Shown here piece by piece: positions 8,592 through 17,922 of a DNA stretch of 34,471 bases (position 1 is the stretch's first letter; every line of letters starts with the position of its first letter). Position numbers and translations under genes: made by a program. The notes below the pieces were generated by a model. That model did not search any database. It was not told where the DNA came from and saw only the letters and a program-made list of their open reading frames with translations. The stretch is from NCBI GenBank assembly GCA_031287395.1, contig JAITTA010000180.1:1-34471 (forward strand). Reading direction: 5' to 3'. The stretch is from Dysgonamonadaceae bacterium (lineage in GTDB: Bacteria; Bacteroidota; Bacteroidia; Bacteroidales; Azobacteroidaceae).

Positions 8592-10064
8592 TTATCGGTT
8601 TCCAAATTCGGTTTCATCGTCGGGTAAAGGTATCGGGGCTATATTCGTAGGTTGGAAGATGATACCCGATTCGGAACGGATGCTTTTGTTCAATCTCTTA
8701 TAGGCATAAAATGCTTGTCCTTCGGCATAAGTCTCTTTCCGGTATTCTTTCAGCAATTCGTCCTGGAAATTATCGGAACTGTCTAACGGAGTACCTATTC
8801 CGCGGTGGGTGCGGACTGTATTCAGGTAATTCCAGGCCATACCGGGATTGGTTTCATAAACGCTTTCGGCGGCAATGTAATACATTTCACTCAACCGGAT
8901 AGATGGAGATGCTAAATAGTGTATATTGCCTGTTTTTTGATCGTTTCTTAAATATTTTATAATCTGGTAATTCCCTTCAGTTGAAAGAGAGAACCAAGAT
9001 TTGAAACGATCGTCGTCAGCGCCGACGGTTGCTACTTCATAAATATTTTTCACATGGTCGTTATTGATAAAATAACCGGTAGTCGTATTTTCGTAACGGT
9101 TTCTCATGTTTTCTTCCTGTTTTTCGATATACCAGGCAAAGAGTAATTCCGGATATATCAACCGGTCGCGTGTTTTTTCTTCTGCCAGGAACCGGTCTCT
9201 GTCCACCCAGGGGAATTTATTTGCATCAATCACTTCTTTCGCATTGGCAAGCGCTTCGGTACGATTTCCGGCATAAAGGTATACCCGTGCCAGCGTGCCG
9301 CATACGGCGAAATAATTCAGGCGGTGCCGGCGGTTTTGCAGGAAGAGGGTTCCCTCTTCTTCCGTCGATTGGGAATCTTCTTCGTAATTGTTATAGCCCA
9401 CGATATAACCGGCTTTCAGTATGGGGTCGCAGGTAGCGAGTAACCGTTTTGCTTCGTTCAGGTCGCTTAAGGCCTTGTCGATTACTTCCTGTACGGTCGA
9501 TAAGGGTGTTACCCGGTTGCTGTATGCCGTTACGTATGGAATAGACTTTGAAGAAGCGCCCGAACTGTAAGGGAGCGCGAAGTATCGCAACAAATCGAAA
9601 TGGAAATAAGCCCTCAGAGCCAGGGCCTCTCCTTTGACCAGTTCATACATTCCCTCGTGGAAAATTTCTTTTTTTCCGTCGATATTTTCCAGGATCAGGT
9701 TTGCATTGGCAATGCCATTGTAAGCATTGTTCCATATCAAAGAATTCCTCCATTTGAAAGTGACGTCGGTAAAATCAAACATAGATGTCCGGACATACTG
9801 GGTATAGTCCTGTACTTTGAATGAATAATTCTGGATCAGCGCATCCTGTATTTCAACGGTAAATAAACCGCCGTAAAAATAATTGTCTGCACCTTTGGTA
9901 TATATTCCGTTGATGGCTTCAAAAAATCCTTCTTCGCTGTTGAGTAGTTCTTCTACGCCGATGCTGGCTTCAGGCTGGACGGTCAACCAGTCGTTGCATG
10001 AACTGAAAAGAAGCGGAAGGAATGCTATATAATATAATATGAATCGTTTCATTTTTTTAGTCAT
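8592..10064 (-). CDS. SusD/RagB-family outer-membrane nutrient-binding lipoprotein
   Basis: Lipobox LLFSSCNDWLTVQPEASIG; ALRAYFHFDLLRYFALPY; SPSIRLSEMYYIAAESVYETNPGMAWNYLNTVRTHRG. Confidence 0.95.
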   Translation of the reverse strand: MTKKMKRFILYYIAFLPLLFSSCNDWLTVQPEASIGVEELLNSEEGFFEAINGIYTKGADNYFYGGLFTVEIQDALIQNYSFKVQDYTQYVRTSMFDFTDVTFKWRNSLIWNNAYNGIANANLILENIDGKKEIFHEGMYELVKGEALALRAYFHFDLLRYFALPYSSGASSKSIPYVTAYSNRVTPLSTVQEVIDKALSDLNEAKRLLATCDPILKAGYIVGYNNYEEDSQSTEEEGTLFLQNRRHRLNYFAVCGTLARVYLYAGNRTEALANAKEVIDANKFPWVDRDRFLAEEKTRDRLIYPELLFAWYIEKQEENMRNRYENTTTGYFINNDHVKNIYEVATVGADDDRFKSWFSLSTEGNYQIIKYLRNDQKTGNIHYLASPSIRLSEMYYIAAESVYETNPGMAWNYLNTVRTHRGIGTPLDSSDNFQDELLKEYRKETYAEGQAFYAYKRLNKSIRSESGIIFQPTNIAPIPLPDDETEFGNR

Positions 10065-13000
10065 TAGAAGTTAGCTTGCAGTGAAAGTGTAAAACTTTTG
10101 GCAAAAGGGTAATCAATTCCTCGTTCAACAACGATGGAAGAAGTCCTCCAGATATCATTTACCGTAACGGCTGCCCGAAGTGTCCGCATTCCTATTTTTT
10201 TCATAAAAGGAGCGTTGAAATCGTAAGAAAGATAGATAGACCGGAGTTCCAGCAGGTTGTCTTTTTGGATAAACCGTTGGGTTACGCGAGTTTCTTCTTC
10301 GTTTTGGATGTCCTTGTACAAAGCCTTATCACCCGGATTTTTCCATCGGTTAGTCATAGCGCGGCTGTCCACGTTGTATCTTGGATTTGCATTTTCAATT
10401 TTATCTATCAGGGTTTGATTGTAGTCGTAGCCTCCAAAGCGGGTATAAAATGAAAGATTCAGCACAAAACCCTTATAGTAAATATTTCCACCGAAGAATC
10501 CGTCCAATTGGGGTGTTGCGTCGCAAATCGGAACGATATCTTTCACGTCCCAGTTGTAGGTCAGGGAACCGTCTTTTTTGACAAATATTTCTTTTCCGTT
10601 TTCAGGATCGATTCCGAGTGAGCGGACGGCATAAATTGTATTGATGGATTGCCCTTCCTCATAACGCAGCAGAGGAATGCCTGCATTGGGATTATCAAGG
10701 TCTTCCTGGATTTGGTCGGCCTTGTCGTTCATTTTTTTCAGGGAGTTGGATATTTTGATCAATTTATTTTTGTTGTGTACAAAATTGCCGTTCAATGAAA
10801 TATTCCAGTCCTTGGTTTTGACGATGTTCAATTTGAGACCGAATTCGTATCCCCGGTTTTCAATATCACCCAGATTGTCTTTATAATAACCGAATCCTGT
10901 AGATGGAGGCAGCGTAATATCTGTCAGCATGTCTTTTGTCAGGCGGTTGTAATAGCGTCCGGAGAAATAAAACCGGTCTTTCAGCAATCCGATGTCCAGA
11001 CCAATGTCTTTGTTGTCTGTTCGTTGCCATTTCAGGTTTTTATTTCCGTATTGCGTGACTCCGGCTCCGACACCGGTAGAATACCAGTTATTTTTATTGT
11101 ATTCGTAGAGCGTATTGGCCATGAATGGGGAAAAAGAAACCGAACCGGTTAATCCGGCATTGGCTTTTATTCGTAATTGGCTAAAAATTTGCAAATCTTT
11201 GACAAAGTTTTCGTGATGCAGGTTCCAACCGATTCCGGCGGCCCAGAAAGGAGCGACTTTATTGTCGTCTCCAAACTTGGAGGAACCGTCGGCGCGAAAA
11301 GACGCATCTACCAGATAGCGGTCCTTGAACGAATAGTTGAGGCTGAAAAAAGAGCCGAAGAGCCGTTCCAGGTCGACGGAAGAAAGCGGGGCGTCTTCAT
11401 TTTTGTATCCGCCGGCAAAGCCGATTTCCGAAAACCGGTCGTTTGTAAAGCCGATTGCCGTAAAGGATTTTCCGCGGTATTCTTTTTGCCGGACATTCAA
11501 TCCCAGGGCCATATTGAAAAAATGGCTGTTAATTTGTTTGGAATAAGTCAGGGTACTGCTTCCGTCTATAGATGTTTCTTCTCCGGTGGAAAAAAGATAA
11601 CTTCCCCGGTTGAGCGGATTAGTTTCAGTGAAAAATGAATTATCGTAAGGTGAAATAAACCGGTCGCCGGTATTGTTTTTTTGATAGAAACTGAATACTC
11701 CGCGAAGTCTCAGTCCTTCCAGGATGTTCCATTCGGCTGTAAAAGCGTCGTTGATTTCCCAGTACCTTGATTTGTAAAAACTATTCAATGTTGCATCGTA
11801 CAAAGGATTAAGAACGATGTCGTTTCTAATGCTGTTCCCTTCGCCGCTACGATCCGTCCAGGTGTCGATTTGTTGGACAATTTGCCCTTTTGTATCGGTT
11901 TTCGGATAATAAGGATTCATTCGTACGTATTCGGAAAAGTTACCGTAAGGGGTGTCTTGCCCATCTATCCGTGATATGGATAAAGTATTTTTGAACAATA
12001 ACTTACTTCCATTGTGATATGATAAATCCATCCCTATGCCGTAACGATTTCTTCCGGATTCTTTCATGACTCCAGGCATGGACTGATACAATCCGGTGAT
12101 TCCGTAACGGATGCTTTCCGAGCCTCCCTCGATGTACAGTGAGTGTTTGTTCCCCAGGGCATTCCTGACGGGCTGGGCCAACCAATCGGTATCAATGCCG
12201 CTCACTACATTGTATAATTTCTTGTAGTACAATTCTTCCTGTTCCTGCAATGATAATCCTTCCGTTTCATAAACGCCGGCCAAACGTTCGTATTCCAGTT
12301 TATCTCCGGCATTCAATACGCTGTAGGAACTCAAATCCGGAAGATTCGCACTGAGTTCATAATTGTAGGAAACCTGTATTTTGCCCTCTTTCGGCGCGGT
12401 GGTGGTAATGACCAATACTCCGTTTGATGCCCTCGATCCGTAAATGGCTGTAGCGGCTGCGTCTTTCAGGAGGGTGATTGAAGCGATGCGGTTTACATCC
12501 AGGTCGTAAATCTTTTCTACGCTTACTTCATATCCATCCAGGATAAAAGTCGGCAGGTTCACGTTGCTGGCAATATTGTCGCGGCGAAGCACGTCGCTTT
12601 GAGCCCCTGTAGGCAGGGAAGCAACACCGCGTACATTGATGTTCGGTAAGCGGTTGGGATTGGATCCCGCCAGATTGTCCGTCAACATCTTGAAGGATGG
12701 ATCGAACGATTCAATACTTTTTAGTATGTTATTCGGATTGATCTGTTTCAGTTCTTCTCCGGATACGGTGACTGCTGAACCGGTAAAACTATCTTTAGCG
12801 CGTTTGAAGTAACCGAAAACGACCACTTCCTGTAATTCCGCATTCGGGTCGAGTTGGATGTCATACCAGGCTGTATTCATTTTAAGCGGTATTTCTTTTT
12901 CTCCATATCCGACATAAGATACGATCAAGGATGCCTTATAATCCGGAACCATAATCGTAAAAATTCCTTCTTCGTTAGTGATTGCCCCATGTCCCGGATC

Positions 13001-13153
13001 CGATTTCAATCTGACTACTGCTCCTGGGAGCGGTAATTGAGTTTCGTCAATCACTTTTCCTTGTATTTTCAACTTGTAATCCTGAGCATATCCGGAGAGG
13101 GCAATTCCGAACAGGAACAAGCAAAGTACAATACATTTACTGATTTTTTTCAT
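10064..13153 (-). CDS. SusC/RagA-family TonB-linked outer-membrane transporter
   Basis: Carboxypeptidase-regulatory-like N-terminus (KVIDETQLPLPGAVVRLKS), plug motif LKDAAATAIYGSRASNGVLVITT, beta-barrel C-terminus ending ...SLQANF. Stop/start overlap TAATG with susD. Confidence 0.97.
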   Translation of the reverse strand: MKKISKCIVLCLFLFGIALSGYAQDYKLKIQGKVIDETQLPLPGAVVRLKSDPGHGAITNEEGIFTIMVPDYKASLIVSYVGYGEKEIPLKMNTAWYDIQLDPNAELQEVVVFGYFKRAKDSFTGSAVTVSGEELKQINPNNILKSIESFDPSFKMLTDNLAGSNPNRLPNINVRGVASLPTGAQSDVLRRDNIASNVNLPTFILDGYEVSVEKIYDLDVNRIASITLLKDAAATAIYGSRASNGVLVITTTAPKEGKIQVSYNYELSANLPDLSSYSVLNAGDKLEYERLAGVYETEGLSLQEQEELYYKKLYNVVSGIDTDWLAQPVRNALGNKHSLYIEGGSESIRYGITGLYQSMPGVMKESGRNRYGIGMDLSYHNGSKLLFKNTLSISRIDGQDTPYGNFSEYVRMNPYYPKTDTKGQIVQQIDTWTDRSGEGNSIRNDIVLNPLYDATLNSFYKSRYWEINDAFTAEWNILEGLRLRGVFSFYQKNNTGDRFISPYDNSFFTETNPLNRGSYLFSTGEETSIDGSSTLTYSKQINSHFFNMALGLNVRQKEYRGKSFTAIGFTNDRFSEIGFAGGYKNEDAPLSSVDLERLFGSFFSLNYSFKDRYLVDASFRADGSSKFGDDNKVAPFWAAGIGWNLHHENFVKDLQIFSQLRIKANAGLTGSVSFSPFMANTLYEYNKNNWYSTGVGAGVTQYGNKNLKWQRTDNKDIGLDIGLLKDRFYFSGRYYNRLTKDMLTDITLPPSTGFGYYKDNLGDIENRGYEFGLKLNIVKTKDWNISLNGNFVHNKNKLIKISNSLKKMNDKADQIQEDLDNPNAGIPLLRYEEGQSINTIYAVRSLGIDPENGKEIFVKKDGSLTYNWDVKDIVPICDATPQLDGFFGGNIYYKGFVLNLSFYTRFGGYDYNQTLIDKIENANPRYNVDSRAMTNRWKNPGDKALYKDIQNEEETRVTQRFIQKDNLLELRSIYLSYDFNAPFMKKIGMRTLRAAVTVNDIWRTSSIVVERGIDYPFAKSFTLSLQANF

Positions 13154-13261
13154 GCGTTGCGTTGTTGATATTTGTTATTTAGTTAGTGATTTTAAAATTA
13201 ATTTTTTGTAAAACGAACTAAAATATTGACAATTTTCATTTTTTTTTATAGAAAATTTGGA

Positions 13262-13269
13262 CAAAGGTA
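13262..13269 (-). promoter_or_regulatory. Putative -7 element (TACCTTTG) for the susCD operon
   Basis: Minus-strand TAnnTTTG match about 110 nt upstream of the SusC start, in an AT-rich intergenic region. Confidence 0.45.
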
Positions 13270-13384
13270 AAAAAATAAAAATATCAACGATCTATTATAT
13301 ATAATTTATTTTTGGAAAAAATTCGGGGGCAGGATGCAGAGAGTAAAATGTTACGGTACAGTATAAAAAGGAAAATGAAAAACG

Positions 13385-13431
13385 AAAGGCGAACAGAGAA
13401 GAACATCCCGGTTCGTTCTCTGCTCGCCTTT
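13385..13431 (-). terminator. Strong intrinsic terminator of the methylmalonyl-CoA decarboxylase operon
   Basis: Long hairpin AAAGGCGAACAGAGAAGAAC / GTTCGTTCTCTGCTCGCCTTT; the minus strand continues CGTTTTTCATTTTCC. Confidence 0.85.
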
Positions 13432-13454
13432 TGTCGGGCACCGTGTGCCTGAAT

Positions 13455-14609
13455 TTAAGAAAGAAATCCCAGCAGAATCCCTGCTGCAACAGCCGAACCG
13501 ATTACGCCGGCTACATTCGGGCCCATTGCATGCATCAACAGATAGTTCGTTGGGTCGTATTCCAACCCGATGGTCTGAGAAATGCGCGCCGAATCGGGAA
13601 CTGCCGAAACTCCTGAATTACCGATCAACGGATTGATTTTGTTATTTTTTTTCAGGAATAGATTAAAAAACTTAACAAATAAGATTCCTGCTGATGTAGC
13701 AATAATGAACGACAAAGCTCCTAATCCGAAGATTTTAATGGAGTCCCAGGTCAGGAATTGAGTTGCTTGGGTAGAAGCTCCTACCGTGATTCCCAATAAA
13801 ATTGTAATTGTATCGATCAGGGGGCCTCGTGCTGTTTCTGCTAAGCGACGGGTTACTCCGGACTCTTTCAACAAATTCCCGAAGAATAACATACCCAATA
13901 AAGGAAGACCCGATGGAACCAGAAAACAGGTTAGCAACAAGCCTATGATTGGGAAAATAATCTTTTCCGTTTGAGAAACCGCGCGGGGAGGTTTCATACG
14001 GATAACCCGTTCTTTCTTTGTTGTCAGTAGTCTCATTAGAGGCGGTTGTATTACCGGAACCAGAGCCATGTACGAGTATGCCGAGATTGCAATAGCTCCC
14101 ATCAGATTAGGAGCGAGTTTTGATGATAAGAAAATTGCAGTCGGACCGTCGGCGCCTCCGATAATACCGATAGCTCCGGCCTGATTCGGTTCGAAATCCA
14201 ATGTCAAGGCCAGAACATAAGCTCCGAAAATACCGAATTGTGCAGCAGCTCCAATCAACATCAGTTTCGGATTGGATATCAATGCGGAAAAGTCCGTCAT
14301 GGCTCCAATCCCCAGGAATATCAACGGTGGATACCAACCTTGTGTAACTCCTTGATAGAGGATATTTAACACCGATCCTTCCTCATATATACCCAATTGT
14401 AAGCCTGCATCTTTGAAAGGAATATTTCCAATCAGGATACCGAATCCGATAGGAATTAAGAGCATTGGTTCAAACTCATGAGCTATAGCCAGATAGATGA
14501 AAATCAATCCTACTACGATCATGATTATATGACCTGGAGTTGCATTGGCAAACCCCGTGTATGTGAGGAATGTTTCCAGATTTTCAGTTAGAAATGATAA
14601 AAAATTCAT
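13455..14609 (-). CDS. Sodium-pumping methylmalonyl-CoA/oxaloacetate decarboxylase beta subunit
   Basis: OadB/MmdB family: GVTQGWYPPLIFLGIGAMTDFSALISNPKLMLIGAAAQFGIF, IGIIGGADGPTAIFLSSKLAP. Confidence 0.96.
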   Translation of the reverse strand: MNFLSFLTENLETFLTYTGFANATPGHIIMIVVGLIFIYLAIAHEFEPMLLIPIGFGILIGNIPFKDAGLQLGIYEEGSVLNILYQGVTQGWYPPLIFLGIGAMTDFSALISNPKLMLIGAAAQFGIFGAYVLALTLDFEPNQAGAIGIIGGADGPTAIFLSSKLAPNLMGAIAISAYSYMALVPVIQPPLMRLLTTKKERVIRMKPPRAVSQTEKIIFPIIGLLLTCFLVPSGLPLLGMLFFGNLLKESGVTRRLAETARGPLIDTITILLGITVGASTQATQFLTWDSIKIFGLGALSFIIATSAGILFVKFFNLFLKKNNKINPLIGNSGVSAVPDSARISQTIGLEYDPTNYLLMHAMGPNVAGVIGSAVAAGILLGFLS

Positions 14610-14614
14610 GGTGT

Positions 14615-15034
14615 TTATTCGATTACAATGAGATCCGCTCCTTCCAATACAGAGTCTCCTTTATTGATTTTAACTTCTTTCACTACTCCGTCACGATCGG
14701 CATTGATGGCGTTTTCCATTTTCATTGCTTCAAGTACGACCAGTTTTTGTCCTCTCTTCACGGTATCTCCGGCTTTACAAAGTATTTCCAGTATTGTACC
14801 GGGTAGAGGGGAACGTAAAGCTCCTGCTGCCGCTGCCGTTTGTTGCGGACGTGCGATTGGGGCTACCGCAGATTGAGCCGGCCGTTTAATCGTTACTACC
14901 TGTTTTTTAGTCGGCTTATCCATTTCTACCTTATATGGAGTACCATTTACTTCCACTTCGGCTATGGTCCCTTCAATGTTGTTGATAACAACTTTGTAGG
15001 TGTTCCCGTTGATAATGTATATGAAACTTTTCAT
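14615..15034 (-). CDS. Biotin carboxyl carrier subunit of the decarboxylase
   Basis: Biotinylation motif VLEAMKMENAI, C-terminal biotinyl domain. Confidence 0.95.
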   Translation of the reverse strand: MKSFIYIINGNTYKVVINNIEGTIAEVEVNGTPYKVEMDKPTKKQVVTIKRPAQSAVAPIARPQQTAAAAGALRSPLPGTILEILCKAGDTVKRGQKLVVLEAMKMENAINADRDGVVKEVKINKGDSVLEGADLIVIE

Positions 15035-15050
15035 TTTTTATATTAGTTTG

Positions 15051-15160
15051 GGGAGTTACAGGGAATTACAGGGAGTTACAGGGAGTTACAAGTAGTTACA
15101 GGAATGATATCTTCTATTCTTGTAACTACTTGTAACTCCCTGTAACTCCCTATAACTCCT
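15051..15160. repeat. Intercistronic inverted-repeat element, copy 1: five 10-bp GGGAGTTACA-type units, 20-nt core, four inverted units
   Basis: gggagttaca gggaattaca gggagttaca gggagttaca agtagttaca | ggaatgatatcttctattct | tgtaactact tgtaactccc tgtaactccc tataactcct. Confidence 0.95.
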
Positions 15161-15175
15161 TTCAACACCATAATT

Positions 15176-16159
15176 TTATTTTTTAGGTAATTCTCTCAAA
15201 GTATAAATTTTTGAACTCCATGGTGAATAGTTACGTGCGACGTTTTTAATGGTCAACACCGTATTCTCGTCGTCATGTACGGATTCCGTAGCTTCATAAA
15301 TCGCCATGGCAATAGCGGCATAAATTTCGCCTGATTCGGATGCTATTTCCTTGGCCTGCTCCTTGGAAAGGCCGGAAGCTTTCATTGCCCGTTTTCTGCT
15401 CAGACCGACTGCCATATTACCGACATATTTGAATACCATGTATAGGATAATTAAGGCAATGAAAACGACAGACATGGCCGTGATTGTCATTGTTATTCCT
15501 ATGCGATCGTTTTCCTTGAAATTTTCAACTTTTTCATTGGAGTCCAGGATAACATTGTTCGAACTTGGAGTCACTTCCCTTGCCCGGCTCATCCCGGCCG
15601 GAACGGTTCCGTCGTAATAGACCCAAAGCTTGTCGCCGCCTTTATACAGAGAATTCAGTTGTAATTCTTCTTTCAATCGTTTTTGATCCCAACCGTCCTG
15701 AACCAAACCGTAACTTACATCCACACGCTGACCTGCCGGAACGGTAACCGAATCTATCAGGGTGCGTCCGTCGGAATTGAACAATGCGATGAAGTTCGGT
15801 TTTTCCGGATCAAGAGTAAAATTCAAATGAAAAGTTCCACGAGAGGGTTTGTTATCCGCCCAGAAAATAATATGCTGACGAGGTTTGATTTTTGTCAGCA
15901 CGTCGCCTTTGGGTACCGGATACATTCTTGGATTGTTTATATCCGTAGTCAGATAACATCCGCCTATGTCCACTGTCCCCGGGGAAGAATTATAAATTTC
16001 TATCCAGGGATGTTTTTTACCATAATCATCCGTGAAGTTGTCCTGGTTGATTACCAATACTTCATTAATTCTGAGTGAGGAAGCACGTTGAGCTTGCATT
16101 CCCGTGAGAAATACAAACAACAGAAACAACCCCAGTACTATTTTATATTTGTTCATCAT
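15176..16159 (-). CDS. OadG-like subunit with an N-terminal lamin-tail domain
   Basis: Signal peptide; lamin-tail-type RINEVLVINQDNFTDDYGKKHPWIEIYNSSPGTVDIGGCYLTTD; then one TM segment (ITAMSVVFIALIILYMVFKYVG) as in OadG. Confidence 0.8.
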   Translation of the reverse strand: MMNKYKIVLGLFLLFVFLTGMQAQRASSLRINEVLVINQDNFTDDYGKKHPWIEIYNSSPGTVDIGGCYLTTDINNPRMYPVPKGDVLTKIKPRQHIIFWADNKPSRGTFHLNFTLDPEKPNFIALFNSDGRTLIDSVTVPAGQRVDVSYGLVQDGWDQKRLKEELQLNSLYKGGDKLWVYYDGTVPAGMSRAREVTPSSNNVILDSNEKVENFKENDRIGITMTITAMSVVFIALIILYMVFKYVGNMAVGLSRKRAMKASGLSKEQAKEIASESGEIYAAIAMAIYEATESVHDDENTVLTIKNVARNYSPWSSKIYTLRELPKK

Positions 16160-16170
16160 ATATCATTATC

Positions 16171-16260
16171 GAGTTACAGGGAGTTACAGGGAGCCGGAAG
16201 GATTCACAAGAATAGAAGATACCATTCCTTTACTCCTTATTAACTCCGTATAACTTCCTC
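16171..16260. repeat. Intercistronic inverted-repeat element, copy 2 (partly degraded)
   Basis: gagttacagggagttacaggga...core agaatagaagataccattcc (16209-16228)...taactccgtataacttcctc. The core matches the reverse complement of the copy 1 core. Confidence 0.85.
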
Positions 16261-16266
16261 GATTCA

Positions 16267-17820
16267 TTACAATGGCAGATTATCGTGTTTTTTTGCCGGA
16301 TTTGTCTGTTTCTTAGTCGACAACTGCTGCAACGCACGGATAACGCGGAAACGGGTATTTCTGGGTTCAATCACATCGTCGATATAACCGTATTTGGCTG
16401 CATTATAAGGATTTGCAAAAGTTTTTGTGTACTCCTCTTCTTTTTCTGACAGATAAGCGGCCGGGTCCGGAGCTTCTTTAGCTTCTTTGGCGTAAAGGAC
16501 TTCAACGGCGCCTGCGCCACCCATGACGGCGATCTCAGCCGTTGGCCAAGCATAGTTCATGTCACCGCGCAATTGTTTGCAACTCATTACAATATGTGCT
16601 CCTCCGTATGATTTACGCAGTGTAACGGTTACTTTAGGAACGGTTGCTTCTCCATAAGCATAAAGCAATTTAGCCCCGTGTACGATCACGCCGCCATACT
16701 CCTGACCTGTTCCGGGAAGGAATCCGGGAACGTCAACCAGAGTAACCAGAGGAATATTGAAGGCATCACAGAAACGTACGAAGCGGGCGGCTTTACGGGA
16801 CGCATTGATGTCCAACACTCCCGCCAGGCATCTGGGCTGGTTGGCAACAATACCGACTGTCTGGCCGTTAAAGCGGGCAAACCCGACGATAATATTCTGG
16901 GCGTAATCGGCATGTACTTCGAGGAATTCTCCATTGTCGATGATTGCACCTATGACTTCAAACATGTCGTATGGTTTATTCGGACTATCGGGAATAATAT
17001 CGTTCAATGCATCTTCCAGGCGGTCGATCGGATCGTCGGTTTTTCTGATGGGAACTTCTTCCAGGTTATTTTGAGGAATAAAACTTAGTAATTTGCGAAT
17101 CAAAGCAATGCCGTCTTCTCCGGTATCTACGGCGAAGTGGGTTACTCCCGAACGAGACGCATGTACTGTAGCGCCTCCCAGTTGTTCCTGGGTGACATCT
17201 TCTCCCGTAACGGTTTTTACCACTTTAGGTCCGGTTAGGAACATATAACTCATCCCTTTTACCATGATAGTAAAGTCGGTCAGGGCCGGAGAATACACTG
17301 CTCCACCGGCGCAAGGTCCGAAAATCCCGGAAATCTGGGGGACTACTCCTGAAGCTAGGATGTTACGTTGGAAGATTTCTGCATATCCGGCCAAAGCGTT
17401 AATCCCCTCCTGGATACGGGCGCCTCCGGAATCATTAATTCCGATAATGGGAGCTCCCATTTTCATAGCCTGATCCATTACTTTACAGATCTTCATAGCC
17501 ATTGTTTCCGATAAGGATCCTCCGATGACAGTAAAGTCCTGGGCAAAAATATATATCAAACGGCCTTCGATGGTTCCGTAACCGGTTACAACTCCATCGC
17601 CGAGATATTGTTTCTTCTCCATCCCGAAGTTGGTACAACGATGTTGTACAAACATATCCAGTTCTTCAAAACTACCTTCATCAACCAGCATCGTAATCCG
17701 TTCACGAGCGGTATATTTTCCTTGGGCGTGTTGTTTTTCGATAGCTGCTTCACCACCTCCCAATCGAGCTTTGTTCCGTAATTCAATAAGCTCTTTGACT
17801 TTTTCAAGTTGATTACTCAT
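16267..17820 (-). CDS. Methylmalonyl-CoA decarboxylase alpha / acyl-CoA carboxylase carboxyltransferase subunit
   Basis: MSNQLEKVKELIELRNKARLGGGEAAIEKQHAQGKYTARERI; GINDSGGARIQEGINALAGYAEIF; GPCAGGAVYSPALTDF. Start likely 17820, not the extended 17865. Confidence 0.95.
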   Translation of the reverse strand: MSNQLEKVKELIELRNKARLGGGEAAIEKQHAQGKYTARERITMLVDEGSFEELDMFVQHRCTNFGMEKKQYLGDGVVTGYGTIEGRLIYIFAQDFTVIGGSLSETMAMKICKVMDQAMKMGAPIIGINDSGGARIQEGINALAGYAEIFQRNILASGVVPQISGIFGPCAGGAVYSPALTDFTIMVKGMSYMFLTGPKVVKTVTGEDVTQEQLGGATVHASRSGVTHFAVDTGEDGIALIRKLLSFIPQNNLEEVPIRKTDDPIDRLEDALNDIIPDSPNKPYDMFEVIGAIIDNGEFLEVHADYAQNIIVGFARFNGQTVGIVANQPRCLAGVLDINASRKAARFVRFCDAFNIPLVTLVDVPGFLPGTGQEYGGVIVHGAKLLYAYGEATVPKVTVTLRKSYGGAHIVMSCKQLRGDMNYAWPTAEIAVMGGAGAVEVLYAKEAKEAPDPAAYLSEKEEEYTKTFANPYNAAKYGYIDDVIEPRNTRFRVIRALQQLSTKKQTNPAKKHDNLPL

Positions 17821-17832
17821 ATTTGTAAATTT

Positions 17833-17914
17833 AGGGAATTCCGGAGAGTCACAAGGGAGTTGCAAAAATAGAAAATACTATTCCTGTAAACTCCCTATGC
17901 CTCCCTGTAACTCT
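17833..17914. repeat. Intercistronic inverted-repeat element, copy 3 (most degraded)
   Basis: gggaattccggagagtcacaagggagttgca-core aaaatagaaaatactattcc (17865-17884)-tgtaaactccctatgcctccctgtaactc. Confidence 0.75.
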
Positions 17915-17922
17915 ATTTTTAA

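Noticed and set aside
15051-17914. Repeat units in the mmd operon as a CRISPR array
   Set aside because: Units are 10 bp, contiguous without unique spacers, and arranged in inverted arms; no cas genes nearby.
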